Source: JAGXSE01 sp040757295
GTDB lineage: Bacteria > Bacillota > PH28-bin88
NCBI GenBank assembly: GCA_040757295.1
Contig: JBFLXH010000042.1
Span: 1 to 20,931, forward strand
Length of the DNA stretch: 20,931 nucleotides
Direction of reading: 5' to 3'
Made by a program: the position numbers and the translations under genes. Numbering within the stretch: position 1 is the first letter of the stretch; every line of letters starts with the position of its first letter. The notes under the pieces were generated by a model. It ran no database searches and was not told the origin of the DNA. It worked only from the letters and a program-made list of their open reading frames with translations. Below are positions 7,574 to 14,922 of this stretch, one piece after another.

Positions 7574-8950
7574 TTATATAAAACTCAGCAGCCTGAAAAA
7601 GTTTAACAGGAGCAGCAACACAGGCAGCGCAACAAGCACAAACAGCCAGTGCCATTTAGGCCCTACTTCCAGGGGAGAACGGTCAAACATGCCGGACAAA
7701 GTCAGGGTGATGCCGGAAAACGGCGACATAATCAGGGCCAAACTCCAAGAGCCGGCAATTACCGTTGCCAGAAATACAGCGGAAATACCAAAAGCCTCTG
7801 GGTTAAAACTGGTCATAATCGCTGTGCCTGTCACCACCGGGTGGACACCGACAAAAGCCGCGCCGATTACCATTAAAGCCACTACCAGGCTAATCCCCCA
7901 GGGATCAGAAGCCGACAGCTGATTAATCAGACCGGGGATTTTGGCCCCTAACCCCGACAAGTTCACGGCGGCAGCAAAAAAACCGGCACAGGTAAACATG
8001 ACAATCTCATTTTTCATCCGCGGCAGGCATTCAGTAAGATAGTTGGCCCTCAGCAGTTCTTTCCATTCACTAAACCGATTGATCAGAAGAGCCCAGATCA
8101 AAGGGAAAAACATGCTGACCAGGGGGACCACAATAAAGATGCCCCAATGCAAGAGCCCCTCAATTAACAAAATCAGGGCAAAAACCATCCCGGACATCAG
8201 GCAAACTTCAACCAGCCGCCGCCTTGTACAGGGAGACATGGCTTGCGGCCCCCTTTCCCCTGGAAGCTCCTGGCCAGGCTCCCGGGTAAAAAACCAGAAA
8301 GCCGCCCCTACCAGAGAAACAGTGATACCGGCTGCCAGCCCGGCAGGAAGCACATCCAGGTAGCGCAAACCGTAATAATAAATTGCCAAGGGCATGGGGT
8401 TCATGCTGGTTGACCAAGACACCGCTCCGATATATCCCCTGATCATGGCCTTGGTTAGCGGCAAATCCAACTCCCGCCTGCCGCCGGTGAGCAACTGGTT
8501 AGCCAGGGGTATCGCGGCAATATTCAGCAGTGCGCCCAGGCCATGGCCCATAACCATGGCAACGGTATACTTGCGCTTGCCATGCATCTGCCTGTTGGAG
8601 AGGGCATCCAAAGCAGTAAGGTAGCGGCTGAATTTCAGGGGTAGCCCCAGCAAAGGGGCCAAAACAATCAAAGAAATAATGCTTAGGTTGGTGCCAAAAC
8701 CCTTTAACCACAGGGCCGCCGGCGCGCCTGATTTAAAAATTAATAAACTGCCGATAGCCAGCAAGATTATGGAAGTATAGCGGGAATGGCGGCTGACAGC
8801 AGGAAGGCAGGCTAACATGGCCGCCACGGCCAAATAGTAGGTTATTGGATTCAATTGGTTTAAATTGAAAACTATCTTGGCCAGATGGGTAAGGACCATT
8901 AATAAAACAAGACTGCTACGTAAAGTTACTATTCCCGGCCCGCTGAACAT
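7574..8950 (-). CDS. Multi-pass membrane permease, substrate unknown
   Basis: The protein has 458 residues and is strongly hydrophobic, with about 11-12 likely membrane segments and a polar loop near the middle (TREPGQELPGERGPQAMSPCTRRR). Paired half-membrane-like segments rich in Gly/Ser/Pro (SWSTSMNPMPLAIYYYG in the first half, GVHPVVTGTAIMTSFNPEAF in the second) suggest the two-repeat plan of the ion transporter superfamily (DASS/CitM/ArsB/DctM-like). That placement is inference, and no substrate motif is recognised. The ATG at 8950 follows AAGGGAG. The gene is upstream of the reductase on the same strand. A long hairpin-rich leader precedes it. Confidence 0.6.
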   Translation of the reverse strand: MFSGPGIVTLRSSLVLLMVLTHLAKIVFNLNQLNPITYYLAVAAMLACLPAVSRHSRYTSIILLAIGSLLIFKSGAPAALWLKGFGTNLSIISLIVLAPLLGLPLKFSRYLTALDALSNRQMHGKRKYTVAMVMGHGLGALLNIAAIPLANQLLTGGRRELDLPLTKAMIRGYIGAVSWSTSMNPMPLAIYYYGLRYLDVLPAGLAAGITVSLVGAAFWFFTREPGQELPGERGPQAMSPCTRRRLVEVCLMSGMVFALILLIEGLLHWGIFIVVPLVSMFFPLIWALLINRFSEWKELLRANYLTECLPRMKNEIVMFTCAGFFAAAVNLSGLGAKIPGLINQLSASDPWGISLVVALMVIGAAFVGVHPVVTGTAIMTSFNPEAFGISAVFLATVIAGSWSLALIMSPFSGITLTLSGMFDRSPLEVGPKWHWLFVLVALPVLLLLLNFFRLLSFI

Positions 8951-9049
8951 TTACTACAAGCTCCCTTTCCGACTAAGGCAATAAGAGTTCCAGGTTTTTT
9001 CTTCGACATTTCAGCCGCTTTCCCTGCTAGCATTTTAAAACAAACAAAA

Positions 9050-9081
9050 TCTTCCTGTGGAAGAAATCTTCCTTCGGAAGA
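9050..9081. repeat. Tandem pair of identical-stem hairpins
   Basis: TCTTCC-TGT-GGAAGA (9050-9064) and TCTTCC-TTC-GGAAGA (9067-9081) are two perfect 6-bp-stem hairpins, 2 bp apart, with the same stem and different 3-nt loops. They lie in the leader of the minus-strand permease gene, about 100-130 bp before its start. Function is unknown; they could stabilise RNA, bind a dimeric protein twice, or act as a leader structure. Confidence 0.5.
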
Positions 9082-9105
9082 CTTAATGTGGTTGATTTTG
9101 TTGAA

Positions 9106-9165
9106 ACGCATTACGGAAATTATGACTTATCCACATTTTTTAAACGACCATAATTTCCTATGCGT
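9106..9165. repeat. Long inverted repeat enclosing a DnaA-box-like sequence
   Basis: The left arm at 9106-9124 (ACGCAT then GGAAATTATG) pairs with the right arm at 9149-9165 (CATAATTTCC then ATGCGT). The arms match over 16 bp with a 2-nt bulge. The 24-nt loop contains TTATCCACA (9127-9135), which matches the DnaA-box consensus. The structure lies between the terminator of the osmoprotectant operon and the leader of the permease gene. It may be a regulatory or REP-like structure. A single DnaA box is not evidence of an origin. Confidence 0.5.
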
Positions 9166-9168
9166 TAT

Positions 9169-9210
9169 AAAAAAAAGGGGGCAAACCTAAAAGTTAATTA
9201 AGTCTGCCCT
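9169..9210 (-). terminator. Terminator of the osmoprotectant ABC operon
   Basis: On the minus strand GGGCAGAC (9209-9202) pairs with GTTTGCCC (9186-9179), 8 bp with one G-T wobble, and is followed by eight T residues (9176-9169). It lies 36 bp after the opuCC stop. Confidence 0.75.
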
Positions 9211-9244
9211 GCAGGTCGAGATATAGTTTATTCAGACCCCGGAG

Positions 9245-10207
9245 TTATTTAATTAACCCCTTTTCCCGGAGGAAATTGGTGGCCACCTCAGTGGGCATTT
9301 TCTCATCTACAGCTACCAGCTTATTCAGCTGCTGCATTTGTTCTGTGTCAATCAAACCTTCCAGTTTCTGGAGCAACTCCTTAACTTCCGGGTGTTTCGC
9401 CAGCATATCCATGCGGGCAACTAAAATGCCGTTATAGGGCGGGTTAAAACCTTTGTCATCCTCCAGTACCAAGAGGTTATGAGCCAAGAGCTGGCCATCA
9501 GTTGAATAAGCACAGATGGCGTCGATTTCTCCTTTGCTAATGGCTCTGTACATCAAGCCAAAATCCATTTCGGGAACCCGTTTAAATTCAAAGCCGTAAA
9601 GCTCCGTAAATTCCTTGTATCCTTGCCCAGGGTAGGACTTCCATGAGTGGTCAACGCCTATTGTCATGTTGGGGGCAAAAGGCTTTAAGTCGCTGATCTT
9701 GGCAACATTATTCTCTTCAGCCCACTTCCGGGGGACCGCAATGGCATAGGTATTGTTATAGCCATAAGGGGCGAAAGCATAAAGGTTGTATTTTTCCTGA
9801 AATGCCTTTTTGACAAATTGATAAACTTTGTCGGGGTCCCGGTACTCGTCGGTTAGCTTCTGTTCCAGCAAGCCAAGGAAAACTGTTCCGGTAAAGGTGG
9901 TGTTTATGTGCAATTCCCCTCGGACAGTGGCCTCATGGCTGGCCAAAGAGGTACCCAGGTTGCTCACATGCTGCACTTTATGGGGGGTATTCGCCTCAAT
10001 CAGGGCTTTGACCATTTCGCCCAGTATTACAACCTCAGTATAACCCTGGGTGCCGATTTTAAAAGTTTCACTCTTCGGAGTCTCCTGTTTTGGCTGCTCC
10101 TGCCCCTGGCTCCCTTTCTCTCCGCCACATCCAGCCAGTGATAGGAGGAGGACCATTGCCACCAACAAAACAACTACAACCTTTTGTTTCCTTTGCAGAT
10201 TTAACAT
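9245..10207 (-). CDS. opuCC: Osmoprotectant/glycine-betaine-type binding lipoprotein (OpuCC-like)
   Basis: The protein has 320 residues. It starts with a lipoprotein signal: positive MLNLQRKQK, hydrophobic core, then LSLAGC with the lipid-attached Cys near residue 27. A Gln/Glu/Lys linker follows, and then an OpuAC-type substrate-binding domain starting FKIGTQGYTEVVILGEMVKALIE. Aromatic-rich segments (YAFAPYGYNNTYAIAVPRKWAEE, DHSWKSYPGQGYKEF) fit quaternary-amine binding. The protein would sit on the outer face of the membrane and deliver compatible solutes to the permease. The ATG at 10207 has GGGAG upstream. It is the last gene of a three-gene operon and is followed by a terminator. The exact substrate (betaine, carnitine, choline, other) cannot be told. 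Confidence 0.85.
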   Translation of the reverse strand: MLNLQRKQKVVVVLLVAMVLLLSLAGCGGEKGSQGQEQPKQETPKSETFKIGTQGYTEVVILGEMVKALIEANTPHKVQHVSNLGTSLASHEATVRGELHINTTFTGTVFLGLLEQKLTDEYRDPDKVYQFVKKAFQEKYNLYAFAPYGYNNTYAIAVPRKWAEENNVAKISDLKPFAPNMTIGVDHSWKSYPGQGYKEFTELYGFEFKRVPEMDFGLMYRAISKGEIDAICAYSTDGQLLAHNLLVLEDDKGFNPPYNGILVARMDMLAKHPEVKELLQKLEGLIDTEQMQQLNKLVAVDEKMPTEVATNFLREKGLIK

Positions 10208-10236
10208 TTAAAGATCACTCCCTTATTTTTTTACCC

Positions 10237-10893
10237 CTAATCCCTAAGTCCCCTAGGGGTTACAAGATATTCAATTTTGCCCAAGAAATAATCTGCCAAC
10301 AAAGCCATGGCTGCTGCCGGCACAGCGCCGACTATAATCAGATGGTTCCATAACATCTGCAACCCGCGGACGATAAAGATGCCCAGTCCACCGGCGCCAG
10401 CAAGGGCAGCCAGGGTGCCTGTTCCGATGCAGATTACGGTAGCAGTGCGGATTCCTGCCATGATTACCCTAAAGGCCAGCGGCAGTTCCACCATATAGAG
10501 CTGCTGCATCTTGGTCATGCCCATTCCGGTCGCTGCCTCTTTCAGAAAAGGGTCGACATTCTTCAACCCTGTATAGGTGTTTCTGAGAATTGGCAGTAAA
10601 GAATATAAAAATAACGCGGTGATGGCTGGCGGGTAACCGATACCTAGCCCCATGACTATCAGCAGGGCCAACAGGGCCAGGCTGGGAATTGTCTGCATAA
10701 TATTTGCTGTTGCCATGACTATTCTTTCCAACCAACGGAACCTTGTAGCCAAGATACCTAGAGGTACAGCAACCAAAATTGCCAACCCAACCGGAATCAG
10801 GACCAAAATGAGGATATGGTCCCGGATAGCCCCCCAAAACTCCTGGGGATGGTTTTGAATAAAGTTAATTACCTTTAAATATAAAGGTGTCAT
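10237..10893 (-). CDS. opuCB: Osmoprotectant ABC transporter permease (OpuCB-like)
   Basis: The protein has 218 residues and about five to six membrane segments. It carries the inner-membrane component pattern of binding-protein-dependent permeases: LKEAATGMGMTKMQQLYMVELPLAFRVIMAGIRTATV is the EAA-type loop that contacts the ATPase. NIMQTIPSLALLALLIVMGLGIG is typical of the OpuC/ProW type. The ATG at 10893 follows GGAGGGG. It lies 23 bp after opuCA and 29 bp before opuCC. Many OpuC systems have two permeases (OpuCB and OpuCD). Only one is present here, so the membrane unit is likely a homodimer. Confidence 0.87.
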   Translation of the reverse strand: MTPLYLKVINFIQNHPQEFWGAIRDHILILVLIPVGLAILVAVPLGILATRFRWLERIVMATANIMQTIPSLALLALLIVMGLGIGYPPAITALFLYSLLPILRNTYTGLKNVDPFLKEAATGMGMTKMQQLYMVELPLAFRVIMAGIRTATVICIGTGTLAALAGAGGLGIFIVRGLQMLWNHLIIVGAVPAAAMALLADYFLGKIEYLVTPRGLRD

Positions 10894-10916
10894 TCTTTCC
10901 CCTCCAACCTTTTGTC

Positions 10917-12056
10917 CTAGGATACGCTGTCTACCTCACGGCTGCACCACAGCACCTCAGTCAGGATATCCACCAGGCTGGCGCGGGTCATCAATCCCCG
11001 CAACCTGCCTTCCGCGTCAATAACCGGCAGGTAGCCGACTCCATGTTCGGCCATCTGATACACTGCTTCCCGGACAGTCTGGCCCACCTGTACTGCTACC
11101 ACCGGCCCTGTCAGCAAATCTCCCACATTCCCTTTTCTTTCGAGGCTTACCTGAATATCTTTTATAGTGACAATACCTAAAAGACGCTGTTGGTTGTCAA
11201 CAACCATTAAACTGTCCACATGGCGTTTACGCATCCGCTCCAGGGCCTCAGCCATTCCTCTTGTGACTTCAATAGTAACAGGTTTTTTAATCATAACCTC
11301 TTCCACTCTCACTTCATCCGGAGACCGGAGCAGCCTGTTCTTGCCAATGAAATTAATAACAAATTCATCAGCCGGGTTGCGCAGCATTTCATCGGGAGGT
11401 GCCTCCTGCACTACCACACCGTCTCGCATCAAGACGATGCGGTCCGCAATTTTTAAGGCCTCATCCATGTCATGAGTAACAAAAATTATTGTCTTATGGA
11501 GTTTTTCCTGTAATTTTTTTAGTTCCCCCTGCAATTGTTCCCTAGTGATAGGATCAAGGGCGCCAAAAGGTTCATCCATTAAGATGATGTCCGGTTCAGC
11601 CGCCAGGGCACGCAGCACGCCAATCCTTTGCTGCTGGCCGCCAGAAAGCTCTTTGGGGAATCTCTCCAGATAAACAGATGGGTCCATATCAACCAATCTT
11701 AACAGCTCTTCCGCCCGCTCAAGGCATTTTTGCCTGGTCCAACCCCAAAGTTTCCCAACTACTGTAATATTTTGGGCTATGGTCATATTAGGGAACAAAC
11801 CTACTTGCTGGATCACATAACCTATTCCCCGCCTGAGCTCTACAGGATCAAAATCAGCAATATTTTTGCCGTTTATATAGATAGATCCTTTGGTCGGCTC
11901 AATCAGGCGGTTAACCATCTTTAAAGTGGTTGTCTTGCCACAACCACTTGGCCCGATCAGAGTTACCAGTTCTCCAACCTGTATTTGCAGGTTCAAATCC
12001 TTTACGGCTTCGTATCTATCGCCATAAGTTTTTGAAACCTGTTCAAAAACCACCAA
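10917..12056 (-). CDS. opuCA: Osmoprotectant ABC transporter ATPase with tandem CBS domains (OpuCA-like)
   Basis: The protein has 379 residues. The ATPase part (about 1-240) shows Walker A GPSGCGKTT, the signature LSGGQQQR, Walker B IILMDEP and the switch histidine in FVTHDMDEALKIADRI. Two CBS domains follow (VEEVMIKKPVTIEVTRG... and VGDLLTGPVVAVQVGQT...). In OpuA/OpuC systems these sense ionic strength or cyclic-di-AMP. The likely start is the TTG at 12056, with a GTG directly after it at 12053. A GAGGAG sequence lies upstream. It is the first gene of the operon, behind the promoter at 12122-12151. Confidence 0.88.
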   Translation of the reverse strand: MVVFEQVSKTYGDRYEAVKDLNLQIQVGELVTLIGPSGCGKTTTLKMVNRLIEPTKGSIYINGKNIADFDPVELRRGIGYVIQQVGLFPNMTIAQNITVVGKLWGWTRQKCLERAEELLRLVDMDPSVYLERFPKELSGGQQQRIGVLRALAAEPDIILMDEPFGALDPITREQLQGELKKLQEKLHKTIIFVTHDMDEALKIADRIVLMRDGVVVQEAPPDEMLRNPADEFVINFIGKNRLLRSPDEVRVEEVMIKKPVTIEVTRGMAEALERMRKRHVDSLMVVDNQQRLLGIVTIKDIQVSLERKGNVGDLLTGPVVAVQVGQTVREAVYQMAEHGVGYLPVIDAEGRLRGLMTRASLVDILTEVLWCSREVDSVS

Positions 12057-12121
12057 CTCACCCCACTCCTCTCCCGGATGACTGTCTTCAGCCTTACAGC
12101 CGCTACAGAACCCACAACTTT

Positions 12122-12151
12122 ATTTTATCCCCTAAGTTGCCTGCATGTCAA
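12122..12151 (-). promoter_or_regulatory. Promoter of the opuCA-CB-CC operon
   Basis: On the minus strand TTGACA (12151-12146) and TAAAAT (12127-12122) are separated by 18 bp, about 66 bp upstream of the opuCA start. A perfect -35 and a near-consensus -10 support a sigma-A promoter. Confidence 0.65.
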
Positions 12152-12204
12152 CCCTATTTCTAAATGTTTCCAGGCAAAAGGGTTTCGGCCCGTGAAGGGA
12201 TAAA

Positions 12205-12234
12205 TTGACAACTTTGATCAGCCCGTGCTACAAT
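12205..12234 (+). promoter_or_regulatory. Promoter of the nifS-like gene
   Basis: TTGACA at 12205-12210 and TACAAT at 12229-12234 have an 18-bp spacer. They lie about 80 bp before the ATG at 12314 and diverge from the opuCA promoter. Confidence 0.68.
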
Positions 12235-12313
12235 TGCCCATAGATACCGCGCCTTTTTCCCTAAAACAAAAACTTCCAACAGCAGGCTTTCAAGAAAGGG
12301 GTTCAGGGTTGAT

Positions 12314-13546
12314 ATGCCAAAAATATATTTTGACCATGTCACTACTACGCCAACCAGAACAGAAGTAGCCCAGGAAATGTGGCCCTACTTTACAGAAATA
12401 TTTGGCAACCCCGGGAGCTTTCACTCTACCGGACGCCAGGCCTATTCAGCTATAGAGGCAGCCCGTGCAAAAGTAGCCCAGGCTATCGGAGCCAAGCCGG
12501 CCGAGATTGTTTTTACCAGCGGCGGAACTGAAGCAATCAATATGGCTATCAAAGGGATCGCCAGAGCCAATAAGAAAAAGGGCAACCATATCATCACCTG
12601 TGCCATTGAACACCACGCTTCCCTGAATTCCTGCAAAGCCTTAGCAAAAGAGGGTTTTGAGGTTACCGTACTGCCGGTAGACGCCAATGGAATGGTCAGC
12701 GCGGCAGATGTTGCCAGAGCTATTACCGACCAAACCATCCTGGTGAATATTATGCATGCCAATAATGAGGTCGGCACCATTCAACCTATTGAGGAAATTG
12801 CCCGCATTACCAAAGAAAAAGGGGTTTTCTTCCACACTGATGCCTGCCAAACCGTGGGTAGGCTGCCTATTAACGTTGAGGAAATGGGCATAGACTTACT
12901 ATCCTTATCAGGCCACAAGATCTATGGCCCCAAAGGGGTTGGGGCATTATATATCAGAAAGGGTGTCAAGTGGCAGCCCCTGTTTAACGGCGGGGCACAG
13001 GAAAGGCTGCGGCGATCGGGGACAGAAAATGTTCCCGGGATCGTCGGTCTCGGCGTAGCCCTGGAACTGGCCACAGTTGAAATGGAAAAAGAAATGGCCC
13101 GCATGGCTGACCTGCGGGACAGGCTGGTAGAGGGACTTTTATCCAAAATTAAGCGGACAAAATTAACCGGACACCCAACCAACAGGCTGCCCAACCATGT
13201 TAGCCTTTTGATAGAATTTATCGAAGGCGAATCTCAGTTGTTAAGCCTTGATGCAAAAGGAATTGCCGCCTCTACTGGCTCAGCATGTACCTCCGGCTCA
13301 CTGGAACCTTCCCATGTGCTTTTGGCCATGGGTATTCCCCATGAACAGGCCCACGGCTCTCTGGTACTATCTTTAGGAAGGGATAACCAATTGGAGGACG
13401 TGGAATATTTCCTGACCGTATTTCCTGAGATAGTTGAAAGGCTGCGGTCTATTTCCCCTCTGGATGAGGATGTGGAACTACCTGTCGGGACTACCTGCGG
13501 CAGCTGCCACAGTTTCCGCTCTTGCCGCGATTCAACTGGGTCTTAG
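12314..13546 (+). CDS. nifS: Cysteine desulfurase (NifS/IscS family)
   Basis: The protein has 410 residues. It is a PLP enzyme that moves sulfur from cysteine to a scaffold for Fe-S cluster assembly. The PLP lysine is K202 in LSLSGHKIYGPKG. The cofactor-stacking His lies in AIEHHASLNS, and FTSGGTEAINMAIKG binds the phosphate. The catalytic cysteine is C325 in STGSACTSGSLEPSH; the short loop after it is typical of the NifS/IscS class. The C-terminus has an extra cysteine group, CGSCHSFRSC (395-404), not part of the usual fold. The last four residues (STGS) and the stop codon come from repeat A, so the natural C-terminus has been altered. The start has GAAAGGGG upstream. The scaffold gene follows about 420 bp later, separated by repeats. 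Confidence 0.88.
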   Translation: MPKIYFDHVTTTPTRTEVAQEMWPYFTEIFGNPGSFHSTGRQAYSAIEAARAKVAQAIGAKPAEIVFTSGGTEAINMAIKGIARANKKKGNHIITCAIEHHASLNSCKALAKEGFEVTVLPVDANGMVSAADVARAITDQTILVNIMHANNEVGTIQPIEEIARITKEKGVFFHTDACQTVGRLPINVEEMGIDLLSLSGHKIYGPKGVGALYIRKGVKWQPLFNGGAQERLRRSGTENVPGIVGLGVALELATVEMEKEMARMADLRDRLVEGLLSKIKRTKLTGHPTNRLPNHVSLLIEFIEGESQLLSLDAKGIAASTGSACTSGSLEPSHVLLAMGIPHEQAHGSLVLSLGRDNQLEDVEYFLTVFPEIVERLRSISPLDEDVELPVGTTCGSCHSFRSCRDSTGS

Positions 13547-13636
13547 CTTCAGCGGCGGATCGCTACCCCCGCTCGTGCTTAGATTCGACCAGTTCTTGGC
13601 TCCGGTTTACCGGAGCTTAGAACTGGTTAATCCCAT
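13531..13636 (+). repeat. Structured repeat A, copy 1
   Basis: This 106-bp unit is nearly identical to 20699-20805; from GCTACCCCCGCTC to the end AATCCCAT (about 75 bp) the copies match base for base. It holds a GCGGCGG / CCCCCGC hairpin (one mismatch; perfect in the other copy). A second, long hairpin has CCAGTTCT and GCTCCGGT pairing with ACCGGAGC and AGAACTGG around a TT loop. AACTGG near the 5' end can pair with the same CCAGTT in competition. It overlaps the end of the nifS-like gene and gives it its stop codon. Confidence 0.82.
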
Positions 13637-13673
13637 AGGGGGCCAGTTAATATAGTAGCGTAGCCGCTCTTAA

Positions 13674-13778
13674 AATGAGCCAGGCCACAAGTTATACATT
13701 AATTTAACGTGGCCTGAAAGCGAATTTCATGCTCGGCTTCATTGACTGCAATCAAATTTTATTTCTTGCCGAGCATTT
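13674..13778 (+). repeat. Structured repeat B, unit 1
   Basis: This is a 105-bp unit, repeated directly at 13779. Hairpin 1 is CAGGCCAC (13681-13688) with GTGGCCTG (13709-13716). Hairpin 2 is ATGCTCGGC (13729-13737) with GCCGAGCAT (13768-13776). The two are joined by AAAGCGAATTTC. Further copies are at 13779, 14364 and 20841. Confidence 0.85.
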
Positions 13779-13883
13779 AATGAGCCAGGCCACAAGTTAT
13801 ACATTAATTTAACGTGGCCTGAAAGCGAATTTCATGCTCGGCTTCATTATGATAATGCAATTTTATCCCTTGCCGAGTATATA
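13779..13883 (+). repeat. Structured repeat B, unit 2
   Basis: It is a direct tandem of unit 1 at a 105-bp period. Hairpin 1 is unchanged. Hairpin 2 is ATGCTCGGC (13834-13842) with GCCGAGTAT (13872-13880), which keeps pairing through a G-T wobble. The loop of hairpin 2 (TTCATTATGATAATGC...) matches the copy at 14364 rather than unit 1. The unit ends about 80 bp before the nifU-like gene. Confidence 0.83.
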
Positions 13884-13964
13884 AGCGGGGGTATTAGAGC
13901 GGGTAGCTATCTATGATAAAGCCGCCTTCGTTTTTTACTTATCTGCTTGGAAGGATGATTGCCG

Positions 13965-14339
13965 ATGTATTCGGAAAAGGTAATGGACCATTTTCAAAAC
14001 CCCCGCAACGCCGGAGATCTTCCTGATCCAGATGGTGTTGGCCAGGTGGGCAACCCCAGCTGCGGGGATATTATGAAAATCTTTATTAAAGTAAAAGACA
14101 ACGTCATCACGGATATTAAATTTAAAACCTTTGGCTGCGGCGCCGCCATCGCCACAAGCAGCATTGTAACTGAAATGGTCAAAGGCAAGACCATTGCAGA
14201 AGCCTTGCAGGTTACCAACAAGGCGGTTGCTGATGCCCTTGACGGGCTGCCTCCCAAGAAAATGCACTGCTCCAACCTGGCGGCTGATGCCCTCCATGCA
14301 GCTATTGAGGATTTTCGGCAAAAACAAAACAAGCAATAA
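13965..14339 (+). CDS. nifU: Fe-S cluster scaffold protein (IscU/NifU N-terminal type)
   Basis: The protein has 124 residues and accepts sulfur from the desulfurase to build Fe-S clusters. The three conserved cysteines are present: C33 in GNPSCGD with D35 two residues on, C58 in TFGCGAAIATSS, and C102 in KKMHCSNLAADAL. Length matches stand-alone IscU. The ATG at 13965 follows GGAAGGATG; a TTG two codons earlier is possible. It was probably once close behind the nifS-like gene; repeats A, B1 and B2 now separate them, so it may need read-through or its own promoter. Confidence 0.9.
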   Translation: MYSEKVMDHFQNPRNAGDLPDPDGVGQVGNPSCGDIMKIFIKVKDNVITDIKFKTFGCGAAIATSSIVTEMVKGKTIAEALQVTNKAVADALDGLPPKKMHCSNLAADALHAAIEDFRQKQNKQ

Positions 14340-14352
14340 CCGGTGAAATAAC

Positions 14353-14477
14353 GGGGTGGTTATAATGAGCAAGGCCACTAATTATTCATTGATTTACCGT
14401 GGCCTCAAAGCGAATTTCATACTCGGCTTCATTATGATAATGCAATTTTATCCCTTGCCGAGTATAATAACCACCCC
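14353..14477 (+). repeat. Structured repeat B, unit 3, inside a split palindrome
   Basis: The B unit (14364-14468) has hairpin 1 AGGCCAC/GTGGCCT and hairpin 2 ATACTCGGC (14419-14427) / GCCGAGTAT (14457-14465). The outer base pair of hairpin 2 has changed on both sides relative to unit 1. It is flanked by GGGGTGGTTAT (14353-14363) and ATAACCACCCC (14467-14477). TATAAT occurs at both edges (14361-14366 and 14463-14468). Removing the insert and one TATAAT restores a perfect 23-bp palindrome, likely the former nifU terminator stem. Confidence 0.75.
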
Positions 14478-14597
14478 GGATTTGTTAAATTGTTCCGCTG
14501 CCTTGGTATAGTGGCCAGGAGCTATGAAATGGTGAGAATGAACAGGGAAACCGGCAGGGAAAACGCAAACTTTTAGCGAAATCTATTATTATTAATC

Positions 14598-14761
14598 TTT
14601 TTGGGGAGCCGCCTACAAAAGGCGGGTAAAAGGGAATCAGGTGTAAATCCTGAACGGTCGCGCCACTGTAACCACGGAGGGTTTTGCACACTGCCACTGG
14701 TCCCGGGACTGGGAAGGCGCTAAACCCGAAGATGGGGAAGTCAGGAAACCTACCCCAAAAA
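14598..14761 (+). promoter_or_regulatory. Cobalamin (vitamin B12) riboswitch
   Basis: The closing stem P1 is TTTTTGGGG (14598-14606) with CCCCAAAAA (14753-14761). Inside are GGGAATCAGGTGTAAATCC, CGCCACTGTAA, a second GCCACTGG, GGGAAGGCGC, GAAGATGGGG and the B12 box AAGTCAGGAAACCTAC near 14738. All these are conserved parts of the AdoCbl-class aptamer in the right order. It leads the btuFCD operon, so high cobalamin should shut off uptake. A weak TATAGT lies about 85 bp upstream; the promoter is not certain. Confidence 0.93.
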
Positions 14762-14829
14762 GTGAGCCATGTCACCTTCGCAGCAAAGGGGGAGTGGTCA
14801 GCAGGGCCTTGTGCCGGATGCAGATGCTG

Positions 14830-14863
14830 CCTCAGTTGACAGGAACTGGGGTTCTTTGTTTTT
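14830..14863 (+). terminator. Riboswitch-linked terminator before btuF
   Basis: CCTCAGTT (14830-14837) pairs with AACTGGGG (14844-14851), including one G-T wobble, around a 6-nt loop. TTCTTTGTTTTT follows. It lies between the aptamer and the btuF start, fitting a transcription-termination expression platform. The antiterminator partner was not resolved. Confidence 0.68.
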
Positions 14864-14922
14864 GCGGCCATTTAACAGCCAATCTACTCAAAAAATCCAC
14901 CAGTTTTAGGAGGTTTTTGGTA

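Noticed and set aside
8929..9111. A 60-codon minus-strand frame beginning MRFNKINHIKSSEG and ending CSKCSAGRE
   Set aside because: It overlaps the start of the permease gene, lies over the twin hairpins and has no clear ribosome site or recognisable family.
9127..9135. DnaA box as a sign of a replication origin
   Set aside because: Only one box, no dnaA or dnaN nearby and no AT-rich unwinding region with further boxes.
13674..13883. Possible CRISPR array (tandem 105-bp units)
   Set aside because: Units are long, contiguous and contain two hairpins each. There are no short repeats with unique spacers and no cas genes.
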